Counted from the first letter of the stretch, positions 1 through 5,300 are shown. The stretch: 5,300 bases of DNA from Promethearchaeota archaeon (GCA_016839865.1 JAEOTN010000120.1:1-5300), one strand, 5' to 3'. Notes: a model not told the origin generated them from the sequence alone. Numbers and translations: made by a program.

Positions 1-191
1 ATTAAAGCCTCATTAGTGAATTCCTTCGAAGATGTGGTATCGCAACTAAAAACACAATGACGACACCGTATGTTACATTTATCGGTTAGCAGTATTCCAA
101 TTTGCGTAAAATATTTTTCCCTTTCTTTAATCTTTTCAATTTCTCTTGTGCTTACGTTCGTTTTGTATTGAGTGTTAATAGAGGGTGACAT
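1..191 (-). CDS. Radical SAM enzyme, N-terminal part (runs off the left edge)
   Basis: The minus strand is open from an ATG at 191 to the window edge, giving the first 63 residues of a longer protein. Residues 39-46 read CNIRCRHC, the CX3CX2C motif that in the radical SAM family binds the [4Fe-4S] cluster used to cleave S-adenosylmethionine. It is preceded by a hydrophobic strand (QIGILLTDK), as expected for the first beta strand of the barrel. A fourth cysteine lies at residue 50 (VFSC). The ATG at 191 is the only in-frame ATG after an upstream in-frame stop, and residues 1-28 form a charged helical extension. No strong ribosome binding site is visible. The gene lies 69 bases downstream of the small protein gene at 261-662 on the same strand, so the enzyme may modify that peptide. 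Family assignment is firm. The substrate cannot be read from this fragment, because the rest of the barrel and any SPASM or B12 domain are outside the window. Confidence 0.85.
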   Translation of the reverse strand, partial: MSPSINTQYKTNVSTREIEKIKEREKYFTQIGILLTDKCNIRCRHCVFSCDTTSSKEFTNEAL

Positions 192-260
192 TATTTCAGT
201 TTCATCTTGATGGATTAATTTAGAAAAAATATTTTAGTATTAAGTAGAAGAAAATCAGGT
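192..260 (-). other. Spacer between the small protein gene and the radical SAM gene
   Basis: These 69 bases separate the two minus-strand genes. Read on the minus strand they contain two T-rich runs (gattttcttc and tattttttct). These could cause partial transcription termination, and the second could serve as a weak AT-rich promoter element for the radical SAM gene. Either reading is compatible with co-transcription with attenuation or with separate transcription. Nothing here decides between them. Confidence 0.3.
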
Positions 261-662
261 TTAGATGACGAGTAGAGTGTACCACTCTAATGTCTTGAAA
301 TCACTATGAGCTGGTCTTCCAATCTTAACGTGGGGTGTAGTAAAATCATCAATTTTTATTTTTGCCAATGCTTCTAATTCTTGTTGGTTGAGGGTATATC
401 TTGAAGCTAGCAAGGCAATTTTTTTCTTAGGAGTATTATCATAACTAAAAAATTCATCTAGGAATGCCGTATCATCATGCAAATCTTTAACAAATTCACG
501 TATTTCATTATCATGATCTTCATTTTTATCTGTAGTCCAATCATCTGAATCAAAATAATCAATCAGTCCTTGAACGGTCTTCCCATGTATTTTGAAATTA
601 TCAATCTTGATACTTTCTTTTTCGTCTTTCAAATAATTCAAAAATTGTGTGAAATTAATCAT
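261..662 (-). CDS. Small Cys-free protein, possible Nif11-like RiPP precursor
   Basis: This 133-residue acidic protein has no membrane segment, signal peptide or cysteine. Residues about 53-100 follow the pattern of the Nif11-type leader domain: EIREFVKDLHDD, then an aromatic/hydrophobic stretch, then KKIALLASRY and LNQQELEAL. That is a phenylalanine-led helix, a conserved aspartate, an Ala-Leu-Ala helix and a closing Glu-Leu helix. Nif11 domains are known as leader peptides of ribosomally made, modified peptides. The last 25 residues (from PHVKIGRPAHS) are less acidic, contain W127 and Y128 and end in TLLVI; they would be the core in that model. A radical SAM gene follows 69 bases downstream on the same strand, which is the expected neighbour. 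Against this, the protein has an extra N-terminal 50 residues and no clear GG cleavage site. It could equally be a small regulatory or antitoxin-like protein. The start is ATG at 662, with only a weak ribosome binding site. The coding call is good; the function is inference. Confidence 0.7.
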   Translation of the reverse strand: MINFTQFLNYLKDEKESIKIDNFKIHGKTVQGLIDYFDSDDWTTDKNEDHDNEIREFVKDLHDDTAFLDEFFSYDNTPKKKIALLASRYTLNQQELEALAKIKIDDFTTPHVKIGRPAHSDFKTLEWYTLLVI

Positions 663-925
663 TTTTCTATTATCGCCTACTTTAACGAACTTAGTGTTGA
701 TTCGTTTTCCTTCCTAGGGTCCACCCCTTATATAAATGTATTTTAAACAATCGAAATTTCATAATTCAACTAAGAAACCAAATAACGATCCATAAAACAC
801 CAGATGTATTGAATCACCCTGGATACCAAAATAGATGGAATGTACTTATGTTCCAAAAAAAAGGTCATTTTTTGAGTCAATTTCGATACTAAAAAGTTAA
901 ATTCCGTTCATTTCAGACGATTTAA
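663..925. other. Gene-free stretch upstream of the oxidoreductase remnant
   Basis: No convincing reading frame is found on either strand. The stretch holds the TATA-like box near 730, several A- and T-runs, and a weak inverted repeat at 854-874 (c plus A-run facing T-run plus g). Plus-strand codons at 901-936, read in another frame, give a short peptide (ISDDLTSFK) that would join smoothly to the oxidoreductase remnant after removing one base from the A-run at 934-937. This part may therefore be decayed sequence of that gene. No sign of an insertion sequence was seen. Confidence 0.4.
728..736 (-). promoter_or_regulatory. TATA-like box for the small protein/radical SAM unit
   Basis: On the minus strand this reads TTTATATAA, close to the archaeal TATA consensus. 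Archaeal transcription starts about 25 bases downstream of such a box, here near 700-705, leaving a leader of about 40 bases before the ATG at 662. The site is nearly self-complementary, so it could also work on the plus strand, but no intact plus-strand gene lies close enough to need it. Confidence 0.4.
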
Positions 926-1479
926 CATCGTTTAAAATCTGATATCGGTGAATTGAATAACATTCTTGTCGTTGGTGCGGAAGCGTCGCAGTTGATGCTG
1001 CAATCTCCGCTGCTAAACAAGGAGCAAAATCTGTTAAAATGGTGTGTTTGGAATCTGAAGGTGAAATGTTGTGTCTAGATCACGAACTTGAAGAACTCAA
1101 TGAATACAACATTGAAGTATTAAACTCTTGGGGGCCCGTTGGGATAACCGATCAAGAAAACAGTCGTTCCTTAACTTGTAGTAGATGCGCTTCTATTTGT
1201 GATGATGAAGGAAATTTCAGCCCAACGATGGATGATACCACCAAAACCGAAATTTCATTTGATGAAATTATTTTCGCAGTGGGCCAACAAATGGATCCTA
1301 CATTAATATCCTACCTTGAAACTCAAATTCCAGATGGATTGAAAAATAAAAGTATAGTTTCTGATTCAGAATTGAATATCATCAGTGGATATAAGAATCT
1401 CTACATTGGTGGAGATTTATATCATGGTGGGAGTACAATTGTTCAAGCGGTTTCTGATGGTCGGAAAATTGCTTCATAA
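926..1479 (+). pseudogene. GltD-like FAD/NAD(P)-dependent oxidoreductase, truncated and frameshifted
   Basis: This is the C-terminal part of a pyridine-nucleotide oxidoreductase of the glutamate synthase small-subunit (GltD) type. In that family, electrons pass from NAD(P)H to FAD and on to a partner protein. The plus strand encodes LNNILVVGA up to about 979, then continues one frame over as GSVAVDAAISAAKQGAKSV. Restoring one G at 977-981 gives the normal GAGSVAVDAA dinucleotide-binding motif. Further on, a DDEGNFSPTMDD segment, IIFAVGQQMDP, and a C-terminal IGGDLYHGGSTIVQAVSDGR match the family's order of conserved blocks, the last being the FAD-contacting GD motif. The roughly 250-300 residues that should precede this, with the N-terminal FAD-binding glycine motif, are absent: an in-frame stop lies at 923-925. 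The ATG at 1039 begins the longest open stretch but lies inside the domain, so it is not a real start. An unusual CX2CX3C (SRCASIC region, near 1177-1200) is present. The gene is very likely inactive. Confidence 0.8.
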
Positions 1480-1626
1480 ATATTGAAATCTATGAAATAA
1501 ACAAGAGATTTCCATTCTTTCTTTTTTTTCTTAATTGGTCACATGGTATTTACTAAGAGTTGGTATCCCAATTTTTCAATAGTAATAGGAGCAAACTAAT
1601 ATTTATAGAAAAATGAGGTAAACATA
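1480..1626 (+). other. Intergenic region with T-rich terminator-like tract and leader
   Basis: A pyrimidine-rich run around 1511-1532, containing eight consecutive T, is the kind of tract at which archaeal transcription ends; it follows the oxidoreductase remnant by about 30 bases. AT-rich sequence follows, with TATA-like candidates such as atatttata near 1600. A GAGGT ribosome binding site at 1615-1619 precedes the next start. The exact promoter of the membrane protein gene cannot be chosen by eye. Confidence 0.35.
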
Positions 1627-2202
1627 ATGATTCTACAAATACCTTCATGGTTACAATTCCTATGGGATCAATTTAATTTGTTCCTAGTATGGTTTGCTGG
1701 ATTGGATCTAGCTGCACAAATCTTAACTGGTTGTTTAATCCTCCTTGGTTTAATAGGAGTCATTCAAATTATCAAAGGAGCAGTATGGATTGCTAAAGAG
1801 TCCGTGAAAGCATCGCTGTTGATCACATTTATCATCTTATATTTAATGTTTGCAGGATTTAAGATGGCTATTGTTGCGATAGTTGACATCAAAAGGGCAG
1901 ACGCTGAATGGAAACAGGTTGTTGAAAATATCAAATGGCTTGTGGATCGGTTTTATCCGGTGAAAAAGAAACATCTTAAACACAAAAAACCCATTGTAGT
2001 AGTAGAACAACCTGAACCTGTGCAACCTCCACAAGTCTATGTTATCAAAGAACGGGATAAAGCACAGATAGAAGAAGAGAAACCTAAAGCAGAATATTGC
2101 CACAATTGCGGATCCAGCATGAGTATGAAAATGTTTGAGATGCTCCATCAGAAAGGTTTTGCTTTCTGTGAACAATGTGGAGCAAAATATACAGCTGAGT
2201 AA
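1627..2202 (+). CDS. Membrane protein with C-terminal zinc ribbon
   Basis: This 191-residue protein was not recognised as a named family. Residues 1-25 are hydrophobic and rich in Trp/Phe (amphipathic or re-entrant). Two clear membrane helices follow at about 29-50 and 62-87, then a charged helix (88-110), a lysine-rich stretch (KKKHLKHKK, 113-121) and a proline/glutamate-rich linker (127-156). The C-terminus has cysteines at 158, 161, 181 and 184 (CHNC and CEQC), a four-cysteine zinc ribbon of rubredoxin-knuckle type. By the positive-inside rule, the basic stretch places the linker and ribbon in the cytoplasm. The start is ATG, with a GAGGT ribosome binding site 7 bases upstream. It stands alone as a transcription unit and converges on the peptidase gene 13 bases downstream. 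The ribbon may mediate protein or nucleic-acid contact at the membrane, but no function can be assigned. Confidence 0.85.
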   Translation: MILQIPSWLQFLWDQFNLFLVWFAGLDLAAQILTGCLILLGLIGVIQIIKGAVWIAKESVKASLLITFIILYLMFAGFKMAIVAIVDIKRADAEWKQVVENIKWLVDRFYPVKKKHLKHKKPIVVVEQPEPVQPPQVYVIKERDKAQIEEEKPKAEYCHNCGSSMSMKMFEMLHQKGFAFCEQCGAKYTAE

Positions 2203-2215
2203 TCCCTCTTTTTTC
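2203..2215 (+). terminator. T-rich end of the membrane/zinc-ribbon gene
   Basis: The 13 bases between two convergent genes are pyrimidine-rich with six consecutive T, directly after the TAA at 2200-2202. Archaeal polymerases stop at such T-runs without a hairpin. The opposite strand here is purine-rich, so the peptidase transcript must end further on, inside the zinc-ribbon gene. Confidence 0.35.
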
Positions 2216-2875
2216 CTATTTATCAATTACATAGAAATCATTGTCGGTGCATGTCTTCACTACATTTTTTGCACTTTTTTTGTATATCTCTACATCATTG
2301 GCATATTTTTCTTCAAAATGGGGAACTATTTCAAAATCTACGAGCTCTAATCCAGTTAAATCTCCATTCAGTCCAGGGTGAATCTCTCGACCGCGAACTT
2401 CACGAATTGGAACTCTCTTTCCTTTTTGATTAGTTACATCCATCGTGGTGATCGCAATTGTAGGTGTTAAAATCATTGCACCTGCGCTAAAACCTGCTAG
2501 AATATAGGATTCTTTTTTAACGAACTCTTTAATTGTATCATCCAATCCAGTTCGCCTAAGAAAATGCAATAATTTGTATGGGTCTCCTCCAGAAATTATC
2601 AAAATATTAGAATCTAATATCTTCTTCTTCTCCTCGTTAACTTTCTGAATGTCAGTTGGATCGATGCTATTATCTGCTAAAACAAATTTACTGTTATATT
2701 GAGTAGAATAACCTTTCCACTCGTCAAGATACTTCTTATATCGTAGGTCCACTCCACCTGATGGCATAAAAGCAGTTCGTTTATCACTAATTTCAATAGG
2801 AAATATTGCTTTCATGAGTTTATCGTGATTTTTATTTCCCTCACCGGGTTCTGAGAACAACACAATTCGTTTCAT
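2216..2875 (-). CDS. Peptidase E-like serine peptidase (family S51)
   Basis: The product is a cytoplasmic peptidase of the S51 family, which includes the Asp-X dipeptidase PepE and cyanophycinase; 219 residues is a normal length. Numbered from the ATG at 2875, the nucleophile is S130 within GFSAGAM, the classic nucleophile elbow. D146 (ITTMD) and H186 (VPHFEEK) correspond to the Asp and His of the PepE triad, so the active site looks complete. An upstream SGGDPYKLL (from residue 95) matches the family's GGN/GGD oxyanion-side loop. A GTG at 2887 in the same frame would add four residues. The ATG is preferred because GTGATT at 2882-2887 can serve as its ribosome binding site and because MKRIVLFSE is the natural first strand. 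A TATA-like sequence (catatat) near 2905 could give a very short leader. The gene stands alone, divergent from the membrane fusion gene. Whether it acts on Asp-X dipeptides, cyanophycin-like polymers or other peptides cannot be read from the sequence. Confidence 0.88.
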   Translation of the reverse strand: MKRIVLFSEPGEGNKNHDKLMKAIFPIEISDKRTAFMPSGGVDLRYKKYLDEWKGYSTQYNSKFVLADNSIDPTDIQKVNEEKKKILDSNILIISGGDPYKLLHFLRRTGLDDTIKEFVKKESYILAGFSAGAMILTPTIAITTMDVTNQKGKRVPIREVRGREIHPGLNGDLTGLELVDFEIVPHFEEKYANDVEIYKKSAKNVVKTCTDNDFYVIDK

Positions 2876-3012
2876 GGAGTTAATCACTTAAGATATACAT
2901 CAGATATATGCTATTTTAATCATTGCTTGAAGAATTTGTAGTAGCGGTAGACATAAATAACAGCATAAAGATAGAGAACAATATATTTTTAAAAATCACA
3001 TGGTGAATTTAT
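2876..3012. promoter_or_regulatory. Divergent promoter region
   Basis: These bases separate two genes transcribed away from each other and must hold both promoters. For the minus-strand peptidase, TATA-like candidates are catatat near 2905 and gtatat near 2895. For the plus-strand membrane fusion gene, candidates are cataaataa at 2952-2960, which would leave a leader of about 30 bases, and atatattttt at 2981-2990, which would place the start almost at the ATG. A GGTGA ribosome binding site at 3002-3006 favours the first. No operator-like repeat was noticed. Confidence 0.35.
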
Positions 3013-4065
3013 ATGGGTTTATGGGCTGATTTGTTAATATTTCAAACTTTGATAGGATATTGCTTTGTTGTGGCTAATGAATCTATTGGTCTTTATAATA
3101 TCAGAGATTTAAACAACATGAAAGGTGATTTGGTATTTGTTCGAGCACACAAGTTAATCGGCTGGATTGAAACTACATTCTTCTATGCGATCGCAATTCA
3201 ATGCATGATTATGGTCATTATGTTTGCAATGGTTCCTGGATTCTCAGATACCTATGTAAATGTTACAACTACCACAGGTTGGCATTTTTTAATTGGTGGG
3301 ATTGGTGGTTCTGTCTTGTTTACGTTCAAATTCATTGTTGCTCATTTTTTCAAGGACACAATTTACAAATATGGCTGGCTTATCGGCCCAATTGGTTTTC
3401 TTGGTTGGAGTTTGGCTCATTTCACTAGTGTAATAAATTATTATTTTTTGGTATTACCTAGCCCTGGATATAGTATTACATTTCCTGTGATACCTCAGTC
3501 ATTCATTTTTGCTGTGATTCTTCCTATCCCAATTGGGGTTGCAATTTTTCTCGGAGTTCTAGCTAAAAGAGGAAGTAATGAAGGCACGAATCGATGGTCA
3601 GTTCATCAAATTGCTTTTATATTACACGGAATCACATTTGGCTACGAAGGAGCAGCAAAAGATTTACTGGGAACTCCAGCTCTTTACAAATATGTTGTTC
3701 CAAAAACTTACGGTTTTCTAGAAAAAATGATGGAAGATGTGCTTGGATTTAATCTAGAAGAACTAGAAAAAATGAGTGTGAATCAATCTCTGGATTTATT
3801 TATGAAGAAATCAGCTGAAATAGGAATGGCAGAAAAAATTAAAATCAAATGGCATTCTGATAAGGAATTCAGTGTCGAATCTATTAATTGTTCAACCGCA
3901 AAAGTGCGTAGTGTAATGAAACCGGAAGAACTTGAAAACGCCATTTGTCCATGGGCAATTATGGCTGCAGCTATTGTGAATAAAAGTATAGATAAAGATT
4001 TAGAGATTGCAGCTTCTGAATTCAATGAAATCGGAGCGGTTACCAAATTAACCATAAAAGACTAA
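3013..4065 (+). CDS. Haem-b-like membrane module fused to a soluble archaeal domain
   Basis: This 350-residue protein has two parts. The membrane part has about five helices (roughly 5-24, 48-74, 89-111, 120-148, 162-184) and four histidines in or at the edge of helices: H46 (VRAHKLIGW), H91 (GWHFLIGG), H111 (VAHFFK) and H136 (LAHFTSV). This layout, with GWLIG and a downstream aromatic NYYF, resembles b-type cytochrome modules in which paired histidines hold haem; haem binding is inferred. The soluble part (about 196-350) starts HQIAFILHGITFGYEGAAKDLLG, has a Leu/Glu-rich helical middle and an alpha/beta end with ENAICPWAIMAAA and ASEFNEIGA. I associate these blocks with archaeal domains of unknown function, possibly ligand-binding. 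The start is ATG with GGTGA 6 bases upstream. It is a single-gene unit, convergent with the next gene. A membrane redox sensor or electron carrier is possible, but not shown. Confidence 0.85.
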   Translation: MGLWADLLIFQTLIGYCFVVANESIGLYNIRDLNNMKGDLVFVRAHKLIGWIETTFFYAIAIQCMIMVIMFAMVPGFSDTYVNVTTTTGWHFLIGGIGGSVLFTFKFIVAHFFKDTIYKYGWLIGPIGFLGWSLAHFTSVINYYFLVLPSPGYSITFPVIPQSFIFAVILPIPIGVAIFLGVLAKRGSNEGTNRWSVHQIAFILHGITFGYEGAAKDLLGTPALYKYVVPKTYGFLEKMMEDVLGFNLEELEKMSVNQSLDLFMKKSAEIGMAEKIKIKWHSDKEFSVESINCSTAKVRSVMKPEELENAICPWAIMAAAIVNKSIDKDLEIAASEFNEIGAVTKLTIKD

Positions 4066-4088
4066 TTTCTTCACCCTCTTCTTTTTTT
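4066..4088 (+). terminator. T-rich end of the membrane fusion gene
   Basis: The 23 bases between convergent stop codons are pyrimidine-rich and include a run of seven T starting near 4082, right after the TAA at 4063-4065. This fits hairpin-free archaeal termination of the plus-strand transcript. The minus strand here is A/G-rich, so the opposing transcript must end elsewhere. Confidence 0.35.
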
Positions 4089-5222
4089 CTACGCAATTCT
4101 AGACATATATTCTGATAAATAGTGATTAATACAGTCAGATAATTCGGAATCCTTTGATAGATTAACCTTGAAGGATAGAATATTGGATTTTTGTTCTTGT
4201 AGCAAACTACATTCAGCATAATCCAAAACCGAAAAGACAAAGTATGGTTCATCAAAATGCAGGAAATACATATTTCTGGAACCAAGAACTAAAATGCCAA
4301 ATAAATTCTCTTTATACACTGATTGCACTATATTATTCCCAGACGAATGAGTAGTTAAGGTATCAGCCGGAATATTTCTGAGCTGAGCTAATCCTACTAA
4401 ATCATGTAAAAGCTGAATATTCCCTTTTTCATCGTAAATAACAATTGGATTCTTTAGTTTTGATGTAAATTCTTCACGTTTTTTGAGTATTTTCTTCCAT
4501 TTCTTCTTATTTTCAGTTTTTGAGTCCAATGTGAGAGACTCAGGTTGTTTGGATTCATAAACAATAGATAGAGTATCATAATTCATTATTTCAATGAATC
4601 TTCCTTCATTTGTGAGAAGTAAAATCATTTCTAGCTTATCCTTGAGTCTTGAATCAATTGCACGATGAAGAGATTTTATCAATACCATGGTTTGAAAACC
4701 CAGTAAATCCCTATCCAAATATTTCTTGGATTTAATATATAGTACCTTTCCTGTTGCATTATCCAAATACAATACACATTCGATGGTTTCATCTTGTTCG
4801 AATTTCGGAATAACTGCTTGATAGTTGAAATACCCATATGTGGTTAAAATGTCCTCCAATTCAACTGTGAAACTCTGAAATGGAGCAATGTCTCCATTAA
4901 AATTTGAAATTAACTCATGGAAATGCTGGTAGAATCTTTGCCTTATAATTGGAAGTACTAATCGAATCACATTTTGAAATTCAGGATCTTGAGTTAAGAT
5001 CACAACAACCATGTTTTCAGAGCGATCGAAGATATAAGTTGTCTTGTTTAAAGTGATTTCTTTAATTTGTTCACCTTGTTGCGTATCCGCAAACATATTG
5101 ATAGCAGTTAAAAAACCAGAAATCATTGTGGGATCTGCGTTTTTTGGATCAGTGGTCCAACTATAATAAGTTGTTCCAGAAGGATTCATTATCAAGATCC
5201 GGTCAATCATAATATAATTCAT
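4089..5222 (-). CDS. Longin/roadblock-like multidomain protein
   Basis: This 377-residue cytosolic protein has no membrane segment or signal peptide. The start (MIDRILIMNPSGTTYYSW) and the run to about residue 125 have the order typical of longin/roadblock-type alpha/beta sandwiches: a first strand ending in a Pro-Ser-Gly turn, a helix (ISGFLTAINMFADT), and strands around EITLNKTTYIF and MVVVILTQD. A long helix then ends in FNGDIAPF. Residues about 145-230 (ECVLYLDNATGKVLYIK, then a helix, then MILLLTNEG) and 285-377 (IVIYDEKGNIQLLHDL, LFGILVLGSRNMYFLHFD, then a final helix) look like two further, more divergent modules. A lysine-rich linker lies between them (KKKWKKILKK, about 237-246). Longin and roadblock proteins commonly act as platforms or regulators for small GTPases, and such proteins are numerous in Asgard archaea. 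No GTPase is in the window. ATG 5222 gives the longest product. ATG 5210 (MIDRIL) is an alternative that would overlap the stop of a possible upstream frame by 8 bases. Coding is certain; fold is likely; role is unknown. Confidence 0.82.
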   Translation of the reverse strand: MNYIMIDRILIMNPSGTTYYSWTTDPKNADPTMISGFLTAINMFADTQQGEQIKEITLNKTTYIFDRSENMVVVILTQDPEFQNVIRLVLPIIRQRFYQHFHELISNFNGDIAPFQSFTVELEDILTTYGYFNYQAVIPKFEQDETIECVLYLDNATGKVLYIKSKKYLDRDLLGFQTMVLIKSLHRAIDSRLKDKLEMILLLTNEGRFIEIMNYDTLSIVYESKQPESLTLDSKTENKKKWKKILKKREEFTSKLKNPIVIYDEKGNIQLLHDLVGLAQLRNIPADTLTTHSSGNNIVQSVYKENLFGILVLGSRNMYFLHFDEPYFVFSVLDYAECSLLQEQKSNILSFKVNLSKDSELSDCINHYLSEYMSRIA

Positions 5223-5298
5223 CGTTAAAAGACTTCAAAAATGTTGGGACAATAAAAATCTTCAATTTCCAATTTTCAGATGTAGATAAGTTTGAGGA
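5203..5298 (-). CDS. Possible C-terminal end of an upstream gene
   Basis: The minus strand is open from the right edge for 31 codons to a TGA at 5203-5205. The peptide ends in WKLKIFIVPTFLKSF followed by NDELYYD, a composition typical of real protein rather than random frame. The other two minus-strand frames close sooner. The stop would overlap the start of the longin-like gene by 8 bases if that gene begins at 5210, or 20 bases if at 5222, suggesting a translationally coupled operon. The fragment is too short for a family call, and chance openness is not excluded. Confidence 0.35.
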   Translation of the reverse strand, partial: SSNLSTSENWKLKIFIVPTFLKSFNDELYYD

Positions 5299-5300
5299 AC

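Noticed and set aside
854..874. A-run/T-run inverted repeat as an intrinsic terminator
   Set aside because: The stem would be almost purely A-T, is not followed by a T-run, and does not lie at the end of any gene.
1039..1479. An ATG-initiated 146-residue protein
   Set aside because: The open frame is real sequence of the oxidoreductase, but its ATG lies inside the dinucleotide-binding domain and coding similarity continues upstream to about 982 in the same frame and to about 926 in the next. It is part of the pseudogene.
1843..2226. Open minus-strand frame of about 127 codons opposite the zinc-ribbon gene
   Set aside because: It is Phe/Cys/His-rich, the usual appearance of an antisense shadow, and it covers a gene with clear membrane helices and a zinc ribbon.
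2135..2433. Two short plus-strand frames across the end of the zinc-ribbon gene and the peptidase
   Set aside because: They overlap the peptidase C-terminus antisense, have low-complexity Phe/Leu composition and no independent start signal.
2885..2887. GTG as the start of the S51 peptidase
   Set aside because: It would add only four residues. The ATG at 2875 begins at the natural first strand and the GTGATT there fits better as its ribosome binding site.
3201..3428. Trp/Phe-rich frame inside the membrane fusion gene
   Set aside because: It is a frame-shifted shadow of the histidine-rich membrane domain with no family-like motif.
3783..4285. Minus-strand frames opposite the end of the membrane fusion gene and inside the longin-like gene
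   Set aside because: Both lie over well-supported genes in other frames and show no motif or ribosome binding site.
1..5300. tRNA, rRNA, CRISPR array or insertion sequence
   Set aside because: No cloverleaf-like GTTCRA block, conserved rRNA segment, regularly spaced direct repeat, transposase motif or terminal inverted repeats was seen on either strand.

Overview
The window is AT-rich DNA that looks archaeal. Gene starts combine TATA-like boxes with GGTGA/GAGGT-type ribosome binding sites, transcripts end in T-runs rather than obvious hairpin terminators, and genes are tightly packed on both strands. The right-hand gene resembles the longin/roadblock-type proteins that are abundant in Asgard archaea. 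An Asgard archaeon is therefore the best guess, but this is inference: no rRNA or marker gene is present.

Left edge (1-740, minus strand): the first 63 residues of a radical SAM enzyme with an intact CX3CX2C cluster motif run off the window. Just upstream of it, on the same strand, is a 133-residue cysteine-free protein. Its middle resembles the helical Nif11-type leader of RiPP precursors, and it ends in a short aromatic tail. Together they may be a precursor and modifying-enzyme pair, which is the most interesting possibility here. A TATA-like box sits at the expected distance upstream.

Left-centre (926-1479, plus strand): the C-terminal remains of a GltD-like FAD/NAD(P)-dependent oxidoreductase. 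It has lost its N-terminal FAD-binding half and carries a one-base frameshift inside the dinucleotide-binding glycine motif. The 260 or so bases upstream hold no recognisable gene.

Centre (1627-2875): a small membrane protein with a C-terminal zinc ribbon (plus) converges, 13 bases apart, on a peptidase E-like S51 serine peptidase (minus) with a complete Ser-Asp-His triad.

Right (3013-5300): a five-helix membrane protein with four histidines in its membrane part, resembling a haem-b membrane module, is fused to a soluble archaeal domain of unknown function. It converges, 23 bases apart, on a 377-residue longin/roadblock-like protein (minus). That gene's start may overlap the end of another minus-strand gene entering from the right edge.

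Apart from the small-protein/radical SAM pair, the genes do not form one evident pathway. The window reads as several short independent transcription units arranged convergently and divergently.
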